Shown here: piece after piece, positions 44,844-53,160 of the stretch
Position numbering within the stretch: position 1 is the first letter of the stretch
Layout: each line of letters begins with the position of its first letter
Assembly: GCF_036898465.1 (NCBI RefSeq)
Contig: NZ_JARUMJ010000001.1
Span: 2,046,001-2,110,000, forward strand
From: Streptomyces sp. B21-105
Lineage (GTDB): Bacteria; Actinomycetota; Actinomycetes; Streptomycetales; Streptomycetaceae
Reading direction: 5' to 3'
DNA length: 64,000 nt
Notes under the pieces: generated by a model
What the model was told of the DNA's origin: nothing
Seen by the model: only the letters and a program-made list of their open reading frames with translations
The model's database searches: none
Made by a program: the position numbers and the translations under genes

Positions 44844-45269
44844 TCACCGCGGCGGTCCCCCAGACGATCTGTCTGGTGATTTCAACCCCTCCCCCCGCCG
44901 GGCCAGCCGCCGCTGGTTGCCGCGGAGCGCTTCAGCCTTGGACTTCTCGGCATGGCAGGGGTCGGCGTGGATGAGTCCGAGGTTGTCGAGGTCGGCCGGC
45001 GAGCCGCCTTCGGCGACGGGCCTGATGTGGTCGAGCTGGAGGGCCTCGCCTTCGGCCGGCTCGCCGCCGCAGACGTAGCAGCAGCCGTTGTCACGGGCAC
45101 TGACGCGCCTCTTGAGGCTGCGCCATGTGCCGGAGCTGATGCCGTAGCGCTGACGGATGCTGGGCCGGTTGGCCCACGCCTTCGGCTGGTGTCCGTCGCA
45201 CCGTCCGCGGTTCGTGGCCAGCTCGTGGCACACAGGGTCGGTGCATCGGCTCGGTGGTGCTGTGGGCAT
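44844..45269 (-). CDS. HNH endonuclease
   Basis: 141 residues. Zinc-stabilised HNH: CCYVCGGEPAEGEALQLDHI with RPVAEGGSPADLDNLGLIHA and CHAEKSKAEALRGN. Nucleases of this type are found beside small terminases in cos phages and help packaging cleavage. A second N-terminal Cys/His group (CTDPVCHELATNRGRCDGHQ) is present. Located directly upstream of terS, in the same operon. Confidence 0.9.
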   Translation of the reverse strand: MPTAPPSRCTDPVCHELATNRGRCDGHQPKAWANRPSIRQRYGISSGTWRSLKRRVSARDNGCCYVCGGEPAEGEALQLDHIRPVAEGGSPADLDNLGLIHADPCHAEKSKAEALRGNQRRLARRGEGLKSPDRSSGGPPR

Positions 45270-45278
45270 GGCGTCTCC

Positions 45279-45488
45279 TCACGCCGCGTCGGGAGCTTGA
45301 GGCGAGCGAGTCGTGCTCGCGCGTGCCTGGCGTACAGCACAGTTGGGACCGTGCTGCTTGGCGCATCCGGTCCCCCTGCACACGGTGGCCCCACAGCCAA
45401 GGGGGCAGCGCAGGTATGCGCCGCGCCTCAGCCGGCGGGCGCAGGTGGAGCAGTAGCGGATGGCGTGGACCATGGGGCGTCCCTTCAT
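45279..45488 (-). CDS. Small zinc-ribbon-like protein
   Basis: 69 residues with three Cys pairs (YCSTCARRL, LRCPLGCGATVC, RGTGCAKQHGPNC) suggesting one or two zinc sites. Its ATG overlaps the Rep ATPase stop (ATGA), strong evidence of translation. Function unknown. Confidence 0.65.
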   Translation of the reverse strand: MKGRPMVHAIRYCSTCARRLRRGAYLRCPLGCGATVCRGTGCAKQHGPNCAVRQARASTTRSPQAPDAA

Positions 45489-47332
45489 GCTGCGGTCCTG
45501 CAGTCGGGGCAGCGCGGGTTCCCCTGCGCGCCGTAGCGGATGGTCGGCTTACGGCACTGGATACAGGGACCGACGTTCCGGCCGATGGGAACGGGGGTAG
45601 AGAGAGGCTGCATTTCAGCGTCCCCAGCGTCCCCAGCGTCCCCCTGCCGGTATCCGTGCAGGTCAGAGCCGGTGGGGTGGGGGGACGCTAGGAACAGGGC
45701 AGCGTCCCCCTCAGCGGTCCCCAGCGTCCCCCCGGCAGGGTGGGGGGACGCTAGCGTCCCCCCTTCAGCGTCCCCCCTGTTTTCGCTGGTCAGGGCAGGA
45801 TTAGTGACGTCGGGGGACGCTGGGGACGCTGTTTCGTACCTTCTCTCTGCTGTTGCCGTCAGGGTGTACAGCCGCTGCTTCTTCGGCTTCGGCCCGCGCT
45901 TGCTGTCGTCCACCTCGAGGCCGATGGTCCGCAGGGCGGGGGCGAGGCGCTTGAGCTGCCCGCCGGCGCGGGTTGCGTCCTTGGGCCACTTCTTCGGCAG
46001 CTTGTCGGGGGTGGGCACCCGGTCGAGCAACTCGGAGGCCGTCAGGGTGACCCCGTCGGGTCCGGACTGGTCGACGAGCTGACAGACGGCCTGCGCGAAC
46101 GGCTCGCCGTCGAGGACGTCGGCCACGGCGTCGCGGGCGCTGGTGCGGTAGCTGTCCATGGTGGTCCAGCCCTGCACCTTGTCGACGGCCGCCAGGATGC
46201 GGGCGAAGTCGGCCATGCGCGGGCGTTCGGTCAGCTGCACTTCGGGCAGGACCCGCAGCACCTCGGCGAGCAGGTCGAACAGGGAGGCCAGGATGGAGGG
46301 GTGCGCCTCGGCGTAGGCCGCATCCATCTCGTTCTCTTCGCGCCGCTTGTGGTCGGGGATGGTGTGCAGCTCAATGGTCATGAGCCGCTCGGCCAGGTCC
46401 CCGGCGAGCGCTCCGGCGTCAATGGTGGTCATGGCCAGCACGCGCCGGAACTCCAGGACGACGACGTCGTCGTCGGTGTACAGGGCCCGGTCGACGATGC
46501 CGTCCCCGGTGACCGCCCGGCACAGTGCGTCGGACAGCCAGTCGGGAATGATCGACACGTTGTCGAGGCACAGCGCCCACGAGTTGAACGCCTGCGTGGC
46601 CCATGACTTGATGTCCCGCGGAGCCGTGCGCTTCGGGGCGCCGGACGGGTCAATGATGCCAATGACCATCTTTGCTGAGTACGACTTGCCGGTGCCTTGT
46701 TCCCCTCGGAAGGTGAGGATGGGGTGCGGCAGGTCTGGGATGAACGTCGAAACGAGCCAGGCGACGAGCAGCCGGAATCCTTCCTCGTCGGTGTTGAGCA
46801 GGTCCTGCAGTCGGGCCAGGCCGTCACCGTCGCGTACCGGAGGCGGTAGCGGCTTCATCGCGCCGGACCTGCGGAACAGGACGGGTGAGCGGGCTGCACG
46901 CTCCCAGCCGTTCGGGGTGATGACGACGCAGCGGCCGTCGGCGTCGCCGAGGTCGACGACGACCCCGACGTCGTGCCGGGCGACCCGCATGTGCGGCACG
47001 CGCGGTTCGGCAGCTGCGGCAACGCCTTCGAGAACGGTCATGGCGTCCGCGAGAGCGGACTGAGAGGCAACTTGCCCGTTGTGCTCGTCGTTGTAGATAC
47101 GGGACAGCTGGGAGCGCAGGCCGGCCTTGCCGCGCAGGGGGAGGGCGATGTTTGCCCCGTCTGTCTTCACGCCGTAGGGGCGACCGTCCTCGGACATGAA
47201 CAAGTCGTAGCGCTTGCGGGCGATGGCGACGAGCTGCGCGGCCTGCGAGGGCCCGCGGCCCTTCTCCACCTCGACGCCCTCGTCCTCGACGATCTCGCGG
47301 GCGCGGTCCTTGCTGGTCTTCTCGTCGGTCAC
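45485..47332 (-). CDS. Replication ATPase/helicase of RepPP type
   Basis: 615 residues. A P-loop ATPase with Walker A at about 210-217 (GEQGTGKS) in ILTFRGEQGTGKSYSAKMV, a Walker B-like CLDNVSIIPDWLSDALCRAV, and a sensor-like VLAMTTIDAGALAGDLAERL, as in DUF927/phage replication helicases. The C-terminal quarter is low complexity (ASPHPAGGTLGT, GDAGDAGDAEMQ) and ends in a zinc ribbon (CIQCRKPTIRYG, CPDC). The DNA for this linker holds an 11-copy 9-bp repeat cluster. GTG start overlaps the primase stop (GTGA). Confidence 0.85.
   Translation of the reverse strand: MTDEKTSKDRAREIVEDEGVEVEKGRGPSQAAQLVAIARKRYDLFMSEDGRPYGVKTDGANIALPLRGKAGLRSQLSRIYNDEHNGQVASQSALADAMTVLEGVAAAAEPRVPHMRVARHDVGVVVDLGDADGRCVVITPNGWERAARSPVLFRRSGAMKPLPPPVRDGDGLARLQDLLNTDEEGFRLLVAWLVSTFIPDLPHPILTFRGEQGTGKSYSAKMVIGIIDPSGAPKRTAPRDIKSWATQAFNSWALCLDNVSIIPDWLSDALCRAVTGDGIVDRALYTDDDVVVLEFRRVLAMTTIDAGALAGDLAERLMTIELHTIPDHKRREENEMDAAYAEAHPSILASLFDLLAEVLRVLPEVQLTERPRMADFARILAAVDKVQGWTTMDSYRTSARDAVADVLDGEPFAQAVCQLVDQSGPDGVTLTASELLDRVPTPDKLPKKWPKDATRAGGQLKRLAPALRTIGLEVDDSKRGPKPKKQRLYTLTATAERRYETASPASPDVTNPALTSENRGDAEGGTLASPHPAGGTLGTAEGDAALFLASPHPTGSDLHGYRQGDAGDAGDAEMQPLSTPVPIGRNVGPCIQCRKPTIRYGAQGNPRCPDCRTAA
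45617..45830. repeat. Iteron cluster, candidate replication origin
   Basis: The 9-mer AGCGTCCCC or its complement occurs exactly 11 times: 45617, 45626, 45635, 45681(-), 45701, 45723, 45744(-), 45753, 45767, 45813(-) and 45822(-). Copies at 45742-45763 form a perfect 22-bp palindrome (GGGGGGACGCT and its complement). It lies inside the Rep gene. Iterons inside or beside rep genes are a known origin design. Confidence 0.65.
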
Positions 47333-48219
47333 GGGGCGGCTCCGACAGTCGTGCCGCGTGCGGACGCGACGGTGCGGTGGGCTTCGGGTTCGGGCAGTCC
47401 TGCCTCGACTGCGGCGCGGATGAGGGCGCGCTCTGCGGCGCCGCCGTCGAGGCGGCCGGCCGCCGCGTGCTCGAACGCCTTGCAGGACGCCCAGTAGAGA
47501 CGGCTGTTGCGCTGCCCCTGCGGGGCGTCGAGGACCAGGCGCACCAGGCCGACAAGGGCGCCCCCGCCGCTGGCCGAGGCGGCGGGCTGCCGGTAGCGGC
47601 TGGGCTTCGGCTGTTCCTTGCTGGCCGTCATGAGGTGCAGCAGCTGTTCGGGGATGGGGTGCACGGTGACGTCGTCCGGGTCGGAAGCGAGGGTGTACAG
47701 GCCGCGGGCGCCTCGGCTTCCGGGGCCAACGAGGTATCCACCGGCGCCGCGGACGTCGATACCGGGGGCGAGCTGTCCGGCCCGGTTGGGCACCTTGACG
47801 TCGGCCGGTCCCGTCCACCAGGCGTGGTAGCCGCCGCGCGGGGTGCGGATGATGACCGTGCGCGGTACGGCGATGCCCTTGCGGGCGCACAGCCTGCGCA
47901 GCTCCCACACGCCGTCGACGTCCTTCTCGGCGTCGCGGTCGAGGTCGAGACCGATCAGGAAGTGCGGCGGTCGGCCGCAGGCGATGCCGTAGCCGGTCGC
48001 GTGGCGCGCCGCCTCGAACATCATGCGGATGCGGTCCGGGTTGCTGGACGCGTCATGGATGCCGTGTCCCATCTGCCCGCACTCGCCCTTGCAGCCGTGC
48101 CCCTTGTCGTGGGGCGACTTGAGGGCGGGCAGCTTGGTCAAAGACAGGGGGATGACCCTGAACTCGTGCTGGTCTGCGGCCTGTAGCGCGTTGTCGAGGG
48201 CGTTCCGCCAGTCGCTCAC
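47329..48219 (-). CDS. Bifunctional DNA primase/polymerase (prim-pol)
   Basis: 296 residues. Prim-pol N-terminal domain: FRVIPLSLTKLPALKSP, GYGIACGRPPHFLIGLDLDRD (catalytic Asp pair), PRGGYHAWWTGP and APGIDVRGAGGYLVGPGS. The C-terminal helices (LVRLVLDAPQGQRNSRLYWA) match the PriCT-type region. Together with the coupled ATPase it makes an AICE RepPP replication pair. GTG start overlaps the preceding stop (GTGA). Confidence 0.9.
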   Translation of the reverse strand: MSDWRNALDNALQAADQHEFRVIPLSLTKLPALKSPHDKGHGCKGECGQMGHGIHDASSNPDRIRMMFEAARHATGYGIACGRPPHFLIGLDLDRDAEKDVDGVWELRRLCARKGIAVPRTVIIRTPRGGYHAWWTGPADVKVPNRAGQLAPGIDVRGAGGYLVGPGSRGARGLYTLASDPDDVTVHPIPEQLLHLMTASKEQPKPSRYRQPAASASGGGALVGLVRLVLDAPQGQRNSRLYWASCKAFEHAAAGRLDGGAAERALIRAAVEAGLPEPEAHRTVASARGTTVGAAP

Positions 48220-48518
48220 GCTGCCCCCTTCGCTCGTCGGGTCTGCAGCTCGTACTCGGTGCCGCACGGCCCGGTGACGGTGCCGAGGTGGACGTGACGA
48301 TGCCAGTCGCTGCACTTGGGGCAGTGCGCCAGGTACTCGACGCGTCCGCGGGTGATGAGCACCAGGGGGCGGGCCGACAGAGGGGCGGGGTCGATGGGGA
48401 ACAGGCCGTCGCTCTGCGGCGGCGTCTGCGCTACGGTGGCAGCAGACCCACCGCCCGCAGCGAGGTCTTCCTGAGAACCGCCCGCCAGCCACGGGCGGTT
48501 CTCTGCGTTCTGGGTCAT
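48216..48518 (-). CDS. Hypothetical protein, coupled to prim-pol
   Basis: 100 residues with one Cys/His group (LAHCPKCSDWHRHVHLG). ATGA overlap with the xis-like gene upstream and GTGA overlap with prim-pol downstream show it is translated. Not recognised as a named family. Confidence 0.65.
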   Translation of the reverse strand: MTQNAENRPWLAGGSQEDLAAGGGSAATVAQTPPQSDGLFPIDPAPLSARPLVLITRGRVEYLAHCPKCSDWHRHVHLGTVTGPCGTEYELQTRRAKGAA

Positions 48519-48706
48519 GCCGCGTTGCCTCCGGCTTCCAGCTGCTCGGCGTCCCACCGATCGAGCACATCGACCGGGTAGAGCGTCTGCCTGCCGCGCT
48601 TCATGGCGCCGGGGATGTAGCCGATGTGCTTCCAGTAGCGGACGGTGCTGGGCACCGTGCGGTACCGCTCTGCGACTTCCTTGGTGGTCAGGTAGCGAGT
48701 GGACAT
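48515..48706 (-). CDS. Excisionase-like MerR/HTH_17 small DNA-binding protein
   Basis: 63 residues. TTKEVAERYRTVPSTVRYWK and GRQTLYPVDVLDRWDAEQL are typical of the winged HTH used by Xis proteins and directionality factors. First gene of the long leftward operon ending at int, which fits an Xis made with Int. Divergent from the XRE gene, with shared operators. Confidence 0.8.
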   Translation of the reverse strand: MSTRYLTTKEVAERYRTVPSTVRYWKHIGYIPGAMKRGRQTLYPVDVLDRWDAEQLEAGGNAA

Positions 48707-48737
48707 AGCTCACCTTCATTACGAGAAGCGTTGGCCG

Positions 48738-48811
48738 CTTCACCTGGCGATGGCTCGACGGTAGCAGCGTTGACGCTGTTCGTGAAGCTTCATATGCTTC
48801 GCCAGGTGAAG
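48738..48811. promoter_or_regulatory. Inverted-repeat operator pair between xis-like and XRE genes
   Basis: CTTCACCTGGCGA (48738-48750) and its exact reverse complement TCGCCAGGTGAAG (48799-48811) are 48 bases apart. A palindromic GAAGCTTC lies between. The right copy is inside the first codons of the XRE gene. This looks like a dual operator controlling both directions. Confidence 0.6.
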
Positions 48812-49264
48812 ACTGATGAGATTGGGGCGACGTTCGGCGCCCAGGTGAAGCAAGCGCGGGAGTCTCTGCAGTGGTCTCAGGCCGAGCTTGCGAAGCAGCT
48901 CGGGCACGCCTTGGGCAAGGAAGTGAATGCCCTGGTCGTCACGCGGATTGAGGGCGGGAAACGACCCGTCTCCATCGTGGAACTGGTGGCGCTCGCCTCT
49001 GTGTTCAAGACGACGCCAGGCCAGCTCCTCGAAGGCGTGAAGGTTGACACGGACCACATCGAGGCGGACCGCGCCGTGACCCGGTGGGCGATGCGGGAGG
49101 CTGCCGCCCGGCGTGCCCTTGCTGATCTCGCCGGATTCCTCGCCAGCCATCCGCACACGCGGGAGACGGTCCGCGCTTCCTTGTTTCGGACGGTCGGCGA
49201 AGAGACTGACGAGATCATGCGGCGCCTCGATTCGGCTGAGATTGCGGAACTTCCGGAGGGGTGA
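48794..49264 (+). CDS. XRE family repressor-like regulator
   Basis: 156 residues. HTH: FGAQVKQARESLQWSQAELA, VNALVVTRIEGGKRPVSIVE. The C-terminal half is helical and Ala/Arg-rich. ATG at 48794; GTG at 48806 is an alternative that would free the operator. The sole rightward gene between the two element operons, probably the switch between maintenance and excision/replication. Confidence 0.85.
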   Translation: MLRQVKTDEIGATFGAQVKQARESLQWSQAELAKQLGHALGKEVNALVVTRIEGGKRPVSIVELVALASVFKTTPGQLLEGVKVDTDHIEADRAVTRWAMREAAARRALADLAGFLASHPHTRETVRASLFRTVGEETDEIMRRLDSAEIAELPEG

Positions 49265-49268
49265 TGAG

Positions 49269-49308
49269 GGGGCTATGGGCACCTTCGTGAGACGGCGCCC
49301 GTAGCCCC
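49269..49308. terminator. Terminator of the XRE gene
   Basis: GGGGCTATGGGC (49269-49280) pairs with GCCCGTAGCCCC (49297-49308) with one mismatch, right after the stop. Confidence 0.65.
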
Positions 49309-49331
49309 TCTACGGGCACTACTTTGCAGGT

Positions 49332-49373
49332 GGGGGCCCTCTACCAAGGTCACTACCGGGGTAGCGGGCCCCC
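49332..49373. terminator. Terminator of the transfer operon
   Basis: GGGGGCCC (49332-49339) pairs with GGGCCCCC (49366-49373), and an inner CTACC/GGTAG stem extends it. It begins 7 bases past the translocase stop. Confidence 0.65.
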
Positions 49374-49379
49374 TCTACA

Positions 49380-51575
49380 TCAGGCGCCCTCGGCGATGTC
49401 GCCGGAAGGGGTGTCCGTAGCGGGGGTCGTAGAGGGGGCGGCCTCTACCCTGCGCGCGGCGAGGAGCAGTTCCGCAGGCACTGCGGCCTCGAGGTCGGCC
49501 CGCCGGTAGCCGGCGAGGTTCTTGCCGTTGACCTTGACCTGCTTGGTGGTGCGGTCGACGCCCGCGGCGTCCAGCTCGGCGGCCAGGCGGTCGCCGTCGA
49601 AGTCGCCGTAGCGGTCCTCGTCGACGTTGACGAGCCGGTCGAGGAGGTCGACGGTGTGCATGCGGTCGGTGTGCCGCATCACGTCGAGGCAGTCGGACAG
49701 GACGGGGGCGATGGTGACGCCGGCCTGGTCGGCTGCCGCGGTGACGTCGCCGACGGCGTCCCCGGTGAGCTGGCCGGCCTTCTGCCGCAGGGCCCGGCCG
49801 CGCTGGCACAGGGCGGCGAACCCGGGGCCGTCGAGGAAGTCGGCCCGCACGGTCACGAACGACGCCGGGCCGGTGACCAGGACGCCCGTGCCCTTGTGGT
49901 CCTCGGACAGGACGGAGGCGTCGGCGCCCTGGGCGGCCTTGCCCTTGCCCAGGATCATGTCCGAGGACGTCTGGTCTACGACCTGCGTGCTGTACCGCAG
50001 GGTGATGATCTCGCGGAGCTTGGTGGGCACCGACTCGGCGTCGGGGCGCTGGGAGGCGAAGTTGGAGATGAACCCGGCGGCCGGGCCGCGGCGGGCGATG
50101 CGGCACAGGTCGTTGATGACCTGGTCGCGGTCGTCCTTCTCCATCGCGGTGAAGTACTCCTGCAGTTCGTCGATGGTCACGAAGATGACGGGCAGGTTGT
50201 AGCGCTCGACGATCGCCGGGGTCAGCTTGCCCTCCGGGCACACCGAGACGGGCAGGCCGCGCAGCAGCACGAACCGGCGCTCCATCTCCGCCAGCAGCTC
50301 CTTCAGCATGGCCTTCAGCGCCTCGACGGCGTCGTCCTCGGCGCCCATGACGAGCCGGTGAGCCACGGTCTTCATCGGCATCCAGTCGGCGCCGCCCTTG
50401 CCGTCGGCGACGTAGTGCCGCACGTAGGCGTCCAGCAGCCCGGCCGCGGTCATGAGGCGCTGCGTGAACGTCTTGCCCCGCCTGGGAAGGCCGCCGAAGA
50501 ACAGCGACTGCCACATGATCGGGACGGTGATCCGGTTGCCGCGAGCGTCCTGCCCGAACGGGATCGGGTCCCACACGGAGAACGTCTCCAGCTTCGCCAG
50601 CGGCGACGGGTTCGGCTCCCCGAGGTAGGGGTCATCGTCGGCCACCCACATCGACACCCGTCCCGCGTTGCCGCCGGCCGCCGCGCGGACGCGGGAGGCG
50701 ATGACCTGGATCTCGTCCACCCCGAGTTCCGCGGCGATGGCGGTCCGTTTGGCGAGGACGTCGGCGGCCGTCTTCCCGCCACCCTTGGGCAGGTCGAAGA
50801 TGACGGCCCAGCCGCGGCCGTCCCGGACCGGGCCCATCACGCACGTCACCTTGGGGCCGTCGTCGTCGCCCTTGCCGGCCTTGAGCAGCCCGGCAGCACG
50901 GAGGGCGTCGTTGAGCTGCTGCGCGGACATGTCGACGCGCAGGGGCGGCGTCGGGTTGTCGAGCAGCTGCCCGCCCTCGCCGCGGCCGAGGTGGGCGAGG
51001 GGCAGCGCTATGGCGGTGGCCATGCCGGTCTGCAGAAGCGGGCCGGCCAGGTGGAAGCCGACCGCCGTGGAGACGACGGCGACGGCCGCCGAACCGAACC
51101 GCCAGCGGCGGCTGACGGTCCGCTGACGGTGCACCAGCGCGTACCGGGAGGCTGCCTCAACGTCCTCGGGCTTGGCCTGCACCAGGGCACGCAGGGCCTT
51201 CACGACGGCGGACTGGTCGTGCGCGGTCAGGGTCGGCCACAGGCCGCGCACACCGCGCCACGCCCCCTTGGTGGCCAGGTAGGCGAGGCGGAACGCGTAC
51301 TTGGGGACGCGCAGCAGGTGGTAGCGGCTGTGCCACCAGGACAGCCGGCAGAACGCCCCGGTGTTGGCCTTGAGGGAGGCTGCGGAGCGGGCCCACGGGG
51401 GAAGGATCGGCGCGTCCGGCACGGTCAGCCAGTCGGCGAGCGGATTGTCCGCCCGGTCGACCGCCTCGACGACGTCGTCCTCGATGACGGCCGGCGGCTC
51501 CGGCTCGAACTTGATCAGGGAGATCTGCGGCTTGGCGTGCCCGTTGATTACGGGCCGCGGCAGGGTGTCCGTCAT
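49380..51575 (-). CDS. FtsK/SpoIIIE-type DNA translocase (TraSA/TraB-like conjugal transfer protein)
   Basis: 731 residues. Membrane helices at about 160-195 (GSAAVAVVSTAVGFHLAG and LLQTGMATAIALPLA) precede the ATPase domain: Walker A GLPRRGKT (362-369), Walker B VIFVTIDE (463-470) and SNFASQRPDAESVPTKLREI. A C-terminal winged-helix-like region (about 650-700) may read specific DNA repeats. In pSAM2-type elements one such hexameric pump moves double-stranded DNA between mycelia. Last gene of the transfer operon. In this element it coexists with capsid genes. Confidence 0.92.
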   Translation of the reverse strand: MTDTLPRPVINGHAKPQISLIKFEPEPPAVIEDDVVEAVDRADNPLADWLTVPDAPILPPWARSAASLKANTGAFCRLSWWHSRYHLLRVPKYAFRLAYLATKGAWRGVRGLWPTLTAHDQSAVVKALRALVQAKPEDVEAASRYALVHRQRTVSRRWRFGSAAVAVVSTAVGFHLAGPLLQTGMATAIALPLAHLGRGEGGQLLDNPTPPLRVDMSAQQLNDALRAAGLLKAGKGDDDGPKVTCVMGPVRDGRGWAVIFDLPKGGGKTAADVLAKRTAIAAELGVDEIQVIASRVRAAAGGNAGRVSMWVADDDPYLGEPNPSPLAKLETFSVWDPIPFGQDARGNRITVPIMWQSLFFGGLPRRGKTFTQRLMTAAGLLDAYVRHYVADGKGGADWMPMKTVAHRLVMGAEDDAVEALKAMLKELLAEMERRFVLLRGLPVSVCPEGKLTPAIVERYNLPVIFVTIDELQEYFTAMEKDDRDQVINDLCRIARRGPAAGFISNFASQRPDAESVPTKLREIITLRYSTQVVDQTSSDMILGKGKAAQGADASVLSEDHKGTGVLVTGPASFVTVRADFLDGPGFAALCQRGRALRQKAGQLTGDAVGDVTAAADQAGVTIAPVLSDCLDVMRHTDRMHTVDLLDRLVNVDEDRYGDFDGDRLAAELDAAGVDRTTKQVKVNGKNLAGYRRADLEAAVPAELLLAARRVEAAPSTTPATDTPSGDIAEGA

Positions 51576-51669
51576 GCTGGGCTCCTGGTTTTCGTTACGG
51601 ATTGCGTTTCGGGACCGGGCCCGGGGCGGCCGGACGACTTGGCGGAAGGACGGCCGCCCCGGGGCGTGG

Positions 51670-51843
51670 CTACTTCTGCTTGCGGCGCAGGGCGTCGCGC
51701 TCGATGCGCTCGATACGGCGCTTGAGGTCGGCGAGGTCGACGTTGGGGCCGGCCGCACCGCGCTTCGCCATGCGGGCGGTCAGGGCGACGATGCGCACCT
51801 TCTCGCCGGCGGTGAAGTCGGAGAACTCGATGTCGTCGGCCAT
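51670..51843 (-). CDS. Small hypothetical protein (57 aa) of the transfer operon
   Basis: 57 charged residues (DIEFSDFTAGEKVRIVALTA, DLKRRIERIERDALRRKQK), probably helical. Two bases separate it from the preceding membrane protein gene. Function unknown. Confidence 0.6.
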   Translation of the reverse strand: MADDIEFSDFTAGEKVRIVALTARMAKRGAAGPNVDLADLKRRIERIERDALRRKQK

Positions 51844-51845
51844 GG

Positions 51846-52160
51846 TCACTTCCCCCTCTGGATGTCGGCCCACAGGCCGCGCAGGATGAGCAGGCAGGCG
51901 GTCGCGCACACGGCGCCGATGGCGATGGCCACCGCGAACAGCGAGGCGACCAGGCCGACCGACACCACCACCCCACCGACGACCAGCCACTTGGTGGCGT
52001 TGAACTGAGCCGTGGGCTGCTGCCCCACGGTTGCGGCCGGCTGCTGCTGGGCGTTGAGCAGCTGCTGCGCGGCGAGGATGGCGACGATCTGCCGGGTCAA
52101 CTCCGCGTTGTCGGCGGCCTCGACCGCCTCGCGGGCGGCCTTCTCGATGGCGTCGCTCAT
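51846..52160 (-). CDS. Spd-like small membrane protein
   Basis: 104 residues. A helical N-terminus (IVAILAAQQLLNAQQQP) and two hydrophobic helices (WLVVGGVVVSVGLVASLF, IAIGAVCATACLLILRGL) are visible. Such proteins near tra in Streptomyces elements support intramycelial spreading. ATGA overlap with the DUF2637 gene. Confidence 0.65.
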   Translation of the reverse strand: MSDAIEKAAREAVEAADNAELTRQIVAILAAQQLLNAQQQPAATVGQQPTAQFNATKWLVVGGVVVSVGLVASLFAVAIAIGAVCATACLLILRGLWADIQRGK

Positions 52161-52966
52161 GACCGGACCTCCACCACTTCGCGGCGCAGGTCGGTCGCCT
52201 CACGGCGCGACAGCCCGAGTTCGTCCTGAAGCGCCTTGATGGTCACCGGCCGGTTCGTCGAGGTGACCGCCTGCCGGTGCAGGCTGCGCGCCTTCCTACG
52301 CAGCTCAGACGGCGTGAGCGTGACGACCTCCGTGACCACCTGGCGGTCGGTCCTGGCGGGTACCGCGCTGGTCACCTTGCAGGACAGATCGGACGCCTTG
52401 GTGTCACTCCAGAACGTCCCCGACTCCAGCATGGGCACCGACGGGATGACCACCTCGAGCGGCTCCGGGGCGACCGTTTCAGAACGGATAACATCCGCTT
52501 TGATCGGCTCCTCGGTGGTCACCCCGGCGGTAAGGGCGTCCACAGTGTGGAGACCCTCGGCCCGGCCCGTGAGCGCCTGGTGGACCTGCCGCATCAGCGC
52601 GCCGAACGCCAGCAGCGCGGCAGTGGGCGGCACCGCGGCCACCACATAGTCGAGCGTCCCGGCGGACGTGCCGACGCCGGCCACGTTCAGGGCGATCGAC
52701 GAGCCGGAGCCGACGACCGTCAGGCCGATCGCCCACGGGTCGACGGTGCCCGCGAGCGCGGCCCGCAGCATCAGCAGCTCCCCCGCCACGATGAACAGAT
52801 CGAGGGTCGCCGGCCACGCCCAGGCACGGACTTCCTTGCCGCCCATGCCGTGGGCCAGGGCCACCTCGGCGAGGTGCGCGTAGGACAGCCAGAACGCGGC
52901 GGCCGTCAGCGCGATGATGACCAGCCCGGCTGCAATGGCCAGGGCGCGAGTCGGGTTCAGGTTCAT
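52157..52966 (-). CDS. DUF2637/SpdB-like spread protein
   Basis: 269 residues. Four hydrophobic helices in the first 130 residues (ALAIAAGLVIIALTAAAFWL, WAWPATLDLFIVAGELLMLR, YVVAAVPPTAALLAFGALM) match the DUF2637 layout. The cytoplasmic tail ends in a helix-turn-helix-like TIKALQDELGLSRREATDLR. Encoded between small ORFs and the pump, as spd genes are. Overlaps on both sides (ATGA). Confidence 0.8.
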   Translation of the reverse strand: MNLNPTRALAIAAGLVIIALTAAAFWLSYAHLAEVALAHGMGGKEVRAWAWPATLDLFIVAGELLMLRAALAGTVDPWAIGLTVVGSGSSIALNVAGVGTSAGTLDYVVAAVPPTAALLAFGALMRQVHQALTGRAEGLHTVDALTAGVTTEEPIKADVIRSETVAPEPLEVVIPSVPMLESGTFWSDTKASDLSCKVTSAVPARTDRQVVTEVVTLTPSELRRKARSLHRQAVTSTNRPVTIKALQDELGLSRREATDLRREVVEVRS

Positions 52967-53160
52967 TCGCCCACCTCCGGGGCGGCGGCGCGCACCACAC
53001 GGTGCGCGGCGAGGCAGATGCCCTCTCGGTCGCTGCGGTCGACAGCGTCGACCAGGGCGGCCATCAGGGCAGGAACGGACGGGAGGGGCCGGGCCGACCG
53101 GCCCGCCGCACGGATGGCGGCGGACTCGGTCGGACGGCGCACAGGCCAGCGGGCGGTCAC
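52963..53160 (-). CDS. Small hypothetical protein (65 aa)
   Basis: Basic 65-residue protein (ARWPVRRPTESAAIRAAGRS, REGICLAAHRVVRAAAPEVG). GTGA overlap with the upstream gene and ATGA with the DUF2637 gene support translation. No recognised family. Confidence 0.55.
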   Translation of the reverse strand: MTARWPVRRPTESAAIRAAGRSARPLPSVPALMAALVDAVDRSDREGICLAAHRVVRAAAPEVGE

